From: Calditrichaceae bacterium
GTDB lineage: Bacteria > Calditrichota > Calditrichia > RBG-13-44-9 > J075
Length of the DNA: 64,000 nt
Assembly (NCBI GenBank): GCA_013360445.1
Contig: JABWBP010000010.1
Location: 101,261 to 165,260 of the forward strand
Reading direction: 5' to 3'
A model generated the notes under the pieces. It ran no database searches and was not told the DNA's origin. It saw nothing but the letters and a program-made list of their open reading frames with translations. Numbering within the stretch: the first letter of the stretch is position 1; the number at the start of each line of letters is the position of its first letter. Below are positions 62,047-64,000 of this stretch, piece after piece. The position numbers were made by a program, and so were the translations under genes.

Positions 62047-62147
62047 TATAGAGACATGAATTAGCTTAAGAAAAAAGCGGCTTCCTCTCGAAGTAATCTA
62101 TTCTATTTTGTAACAAATACCTTCTCAGACTAATTCACGTCTCTATA
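62047..62147. repeat. 101-bp repeat with inverted ends, copy 1
   Basis: The element begins TATAGAGACATGAATTAG and ends CTAATTCACGTCTCTATA, imperfectly inverted. A second copy of the same length and orientation lies at 63770-63870. Shared internal blocks include CTTCCTC-CGAAGTAAT, TTTGTAACAAAT and TTCTCAGACTAATTCA. The two copies bracket one gene. Confidence 0.75.
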
Positions 62148-62216
62148 GCATTAACAAATCTTTAATATTTTCCTTTATTATTTTGATTACATAATAAACC
62201 CAATTTATATTGCGAC

Positions 62217-63737
62217 TTATCTAACTATCTGTACTTTTTTCGCTTCCATCATTTTTCGAAATTTCCAGCGATCCAATCTGTATAGGGTACGCTTAAAACC
62301 ATTAGCAAACCCGAACCTGCCAAGCCAGTGCTTTATCCAATCGCTAATAGTTTCAGCTGGATTGAATGGAAATCCAAGTAATTCCGGCCACATTCCTGTA
62401 AACATCCCTTCAAAGAGGTTTTCTTTAACAGGATCTAGCGAGAGCATTATTTCATATATATAGTGACTATTATACGGATCAAATTCTTCGATAGCTATAT
62501 CTGATTCCGAATTACCTACCACACCCCAGTTTCCTAATAAAACTTCCCATAATAACATTTTCATGATATCAACGTTATACACTTCTGATACTTTCTTTGC
62601 TTCTGTTAGCCATTTTTCACACTGTTCAGTTGCATACTTTGAGTATTTGTATTTTAATGAACGTGCTAAATAATAACCATCAAGATCAACTGGTGCTTTG
62701 CCATAGAATTCACGCCCAATTTCACCTACACCAAGCAAATTGATTTTGTTTGCATGGTTTTTATAGTAAACATTATAAATAGCTGGTAGATTCAGTTCTG
62801 AAGACATGAATGTATTATCTAAAAATATTTTTTTAAATTCATCATCAACTGTCGCACTATATTCGTGAATATGGAATGGAATATTTAGTTTCTTGAAAAT
62901 ATCTCTGGGAATACGTATATCTGGGCTCTTGTCATTAAGATGTGGATGTTTATTGATATAATAATAAATTTTTTCTTTTACCTCTTTTGAAGAAGCGAGA
63001 AGCGACCTGCTATCGATACCTGATGTTACAGCCATCATAACATCAAATCTGGATGTAACAGCCTTTAAGGTTCCTTGTAGATATGCACAGGATAGTTTGA
63101 CTGCTTGATCAAAATTCATTGATTCAAGTCTTTTATTGGGCCAATATCTTTTCGCTGTTAATGAATTAATATCGAGATAATGATTGGAAATTAGTTTTTT
63201 AATATTTGTGAAATATGTCTCGTCACCAATCCACATCCTTCCTGAACGAATAGACTTCATATCGTGAGCATAGAAGTTTAATATATTCTGGTCATTCGTA
63301 ATTCCAAGTTTAGGGAGTGAGTATTTGTCAATTAGATTAGGTTGGGAACCACAGATAATTTTGTTTGGTTGAATGCAAAAATAAATTTCACGCAAACCAA
63401 GAGCATCGTGTAAAATATTAAAATTCTCTTCATCTTTATAGATGATAGCATAACGGCCAGGATAAGGTTTAAGATGTGCTATAAGATCAGTAAATTTATT
63501 GATTTTAAAAATTATCTCTGATAATATATCTGCGTTTTTCTTATCTGGATGAAACGGATCGAAAATATATCCGAGCAGTACAATTTGAATTGAATTTAAT
63601 TCCTTAGTTGTAATTTCAAGATCAGGATGAGCATAGAGATTCTTTCCGGAAACTTTGATATGCTGCCAGAATGATAGTTCATTAATCTCATTATTGGCCA
63701 ATAGAAATTGTCTTCGATAATACAGATGCTTATCCAT
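62217..63737 (-). CDS. Asparagine-synthase-like protein lacking the glutaminase cysteine
   Basis: A 506-residue protein. Its C-terminal part has a modified PP-loop, VTSGIDSRSLLAS, and GVGEIGREFYG in place of GDGGDEL, characteristic of asparagine-synthase-related proteins. The N-terminal domain is Ntn-hydrolase-like but starts MDKHLY and lacks Cys2, so it cannot use glutamine by the usual mechanism; free ammonia or an amine may be the nucleophile, or the protein may act on a different substrate. It is very AT-rich and sits between two 101-bp repeats, both signs of separate transfer. Confidence 0.8.
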   Translation of the reverse strand: MDKHLYYRRQFLLANNEINELSFWQHIKVSGKNLYAHPDLEITTKELNSIQIVLLGYIFDPFHPDKKNADILSEIIFKINKFTDLIAHLKPYPGRYAIIYKDEENFNILHDALGLREIYFCIQPNKIICGSQPNLIDKYSLPKLGITNDQNILNFYAHDMKSIRSGRMWIGDETYFTNIKKLISNHYLDINSLTAKRYWPNKRLESMNFDQAVKLSCAYLQGTLKAVTSRFDVMMAVTSGIDSRSLLASSKEVKEKIYYYINKHPHLNDKSPDIRIPRDIFKKLNIPFHIHEYSATVDDEFKKIFLDNTFMSSELNLPAIYNVYYKNHANKINLLGVGEIGREFYGKAPVDLDGYYLARSLKYKYSKYATEQCEKWLTEAKKVSEVYNVDIMKMLLWEVLLGNWGVVGNSESDIAIEEFDPYNSHYIYEIMLSLDPVKENLFEGMFTGMWPELLGFPFNPAETISDWIKHWLGRFGFANGFKRTLYRLDRWKFRKMMEAKKVQIVR

Positions 63738-63769
63738 TGATGTTCGATCTCCGCATAAAATAATTCATT

Positions 63770-63870
63770 TATAGAGGGGTGAATTAGTTTAAAAAAAGGA
63801 AGACTTCCTCGCGAAGTAATGTAGTCGAGTTTGTAACAAATGTATTCTCAGACTAATTCACGGATCTATA
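63770..63870. repeat. 101-bp repeat with inverted ends, copy 2
   Basis: It begins TATAGAGGGGTGAATTAG and ends CTAATTCACGGATCTATA. Length and direction match copy 1 at 62047-62147. The rest of the window (63871-64000) shows nothing I can support. Confidence 0.75.
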
Positions 63871-64000
63871 TATATAAACGGTAGGATGAACCATTAGTAC
63901 TTTGGTAGTGGTAAATTTTGACTGATGAGACTATAGCTCCTTTGCCGGATCGCGTTCACAAAACAAGCCTGGCAAGGCTTTTCTATCATTGCACCCTGTG

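Overview
The window looks like a chromosomal segment of a Gram-negative bacterium of the Fibrobacterota-Chlorobi-Bacteroidota superphylum, most likely a Calditrichota/KSB1-like lineage. This is inferred from three secreted proteins (an alpha-amylase, a short Fn3 protein and an M28 peptidase) that end in the type A 'QNYPNPFNPxT' type IX secretion sorting domain, plus a TolC-type outer-membrane factor. The backbone is GC-rich. Accessory stretches (the NACHT gene, the toxin-antitoxin pair, parts of the glycan locus, and the last 8 kb) are visibly more AT-rich.

Layout: 0-3.5 kb holds the edge of a radical SAM gene and a secreted GH13 amylase. 3.7-15.0 kb is the most unusual part. Two co-directional genes encode proteins with the cytoplasmic domain of the type III secretion/flagellar export gate (SctV/FlhA), without the gate's membrane domain and without other type III genes nearby; one fuses it to a membrane-anchored TPR/coiled-coil scaffold. 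Divergent from them is a NACHT NTPase with a C-terminal DUF1566 (C-type-lectin-like) domain whose last 30 codons look like the variable region of a diversity-generating retroelement acting in trans, followed by a YefM/YoeB-type toxin-antitoxin pair. I read 3.7-15 kb as an accessory, possibly conflict-related island.

15-31.7 kb is housekeeping and signalling: CCA-adding enzyme, orphan TolC protein, glutaryl-CoA-dehydrogenase-like enzyme, HD-GYP response regulator, tRNA-Ala(GGC) and tRNA-Cys(GCA) (neither encodes CCA), two small proteins, a sigma-54-type response regulator next to a histidine kinase with an FG-GAP/ASPIC sensor, and a pyrimidine nucleoside salvage set (uridine kinase, thymidine kinase, CNT transporter).

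31.7-60.2 kb is a surface-polysaccharide locus, almost all on the minus strand with many 1-4 nt gene overlaps: GT2 and GT4 glycosyltransferases, a Wzx-type flippase, two NodB deacetylases (one fused to a GT2), three methyltransferases, two SGNH hydrolases, a hexapeptide acyltransferase, an SDR, an FAD dehydrogenase, two glutamine-dependent asparagine-synthase homologues, and a GT-C membrane glycosyltransferase on the opposite strand. The final part has an M28 peptidase, an asparagine-synthase homologue lacking the catalytic cysteine and bracketed by two 101-bp repeats, and MITE-like/IS remnants.

Many intergenic gaps contain long imperfect palindromes, each built from a repeated short word (CACAGAG, GTGTTCA, CAATTGG, ACGGATG, AGGTCTTT). 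All coordinates were read by eye; domain assignments rest on recognised motifs, not on database searches.
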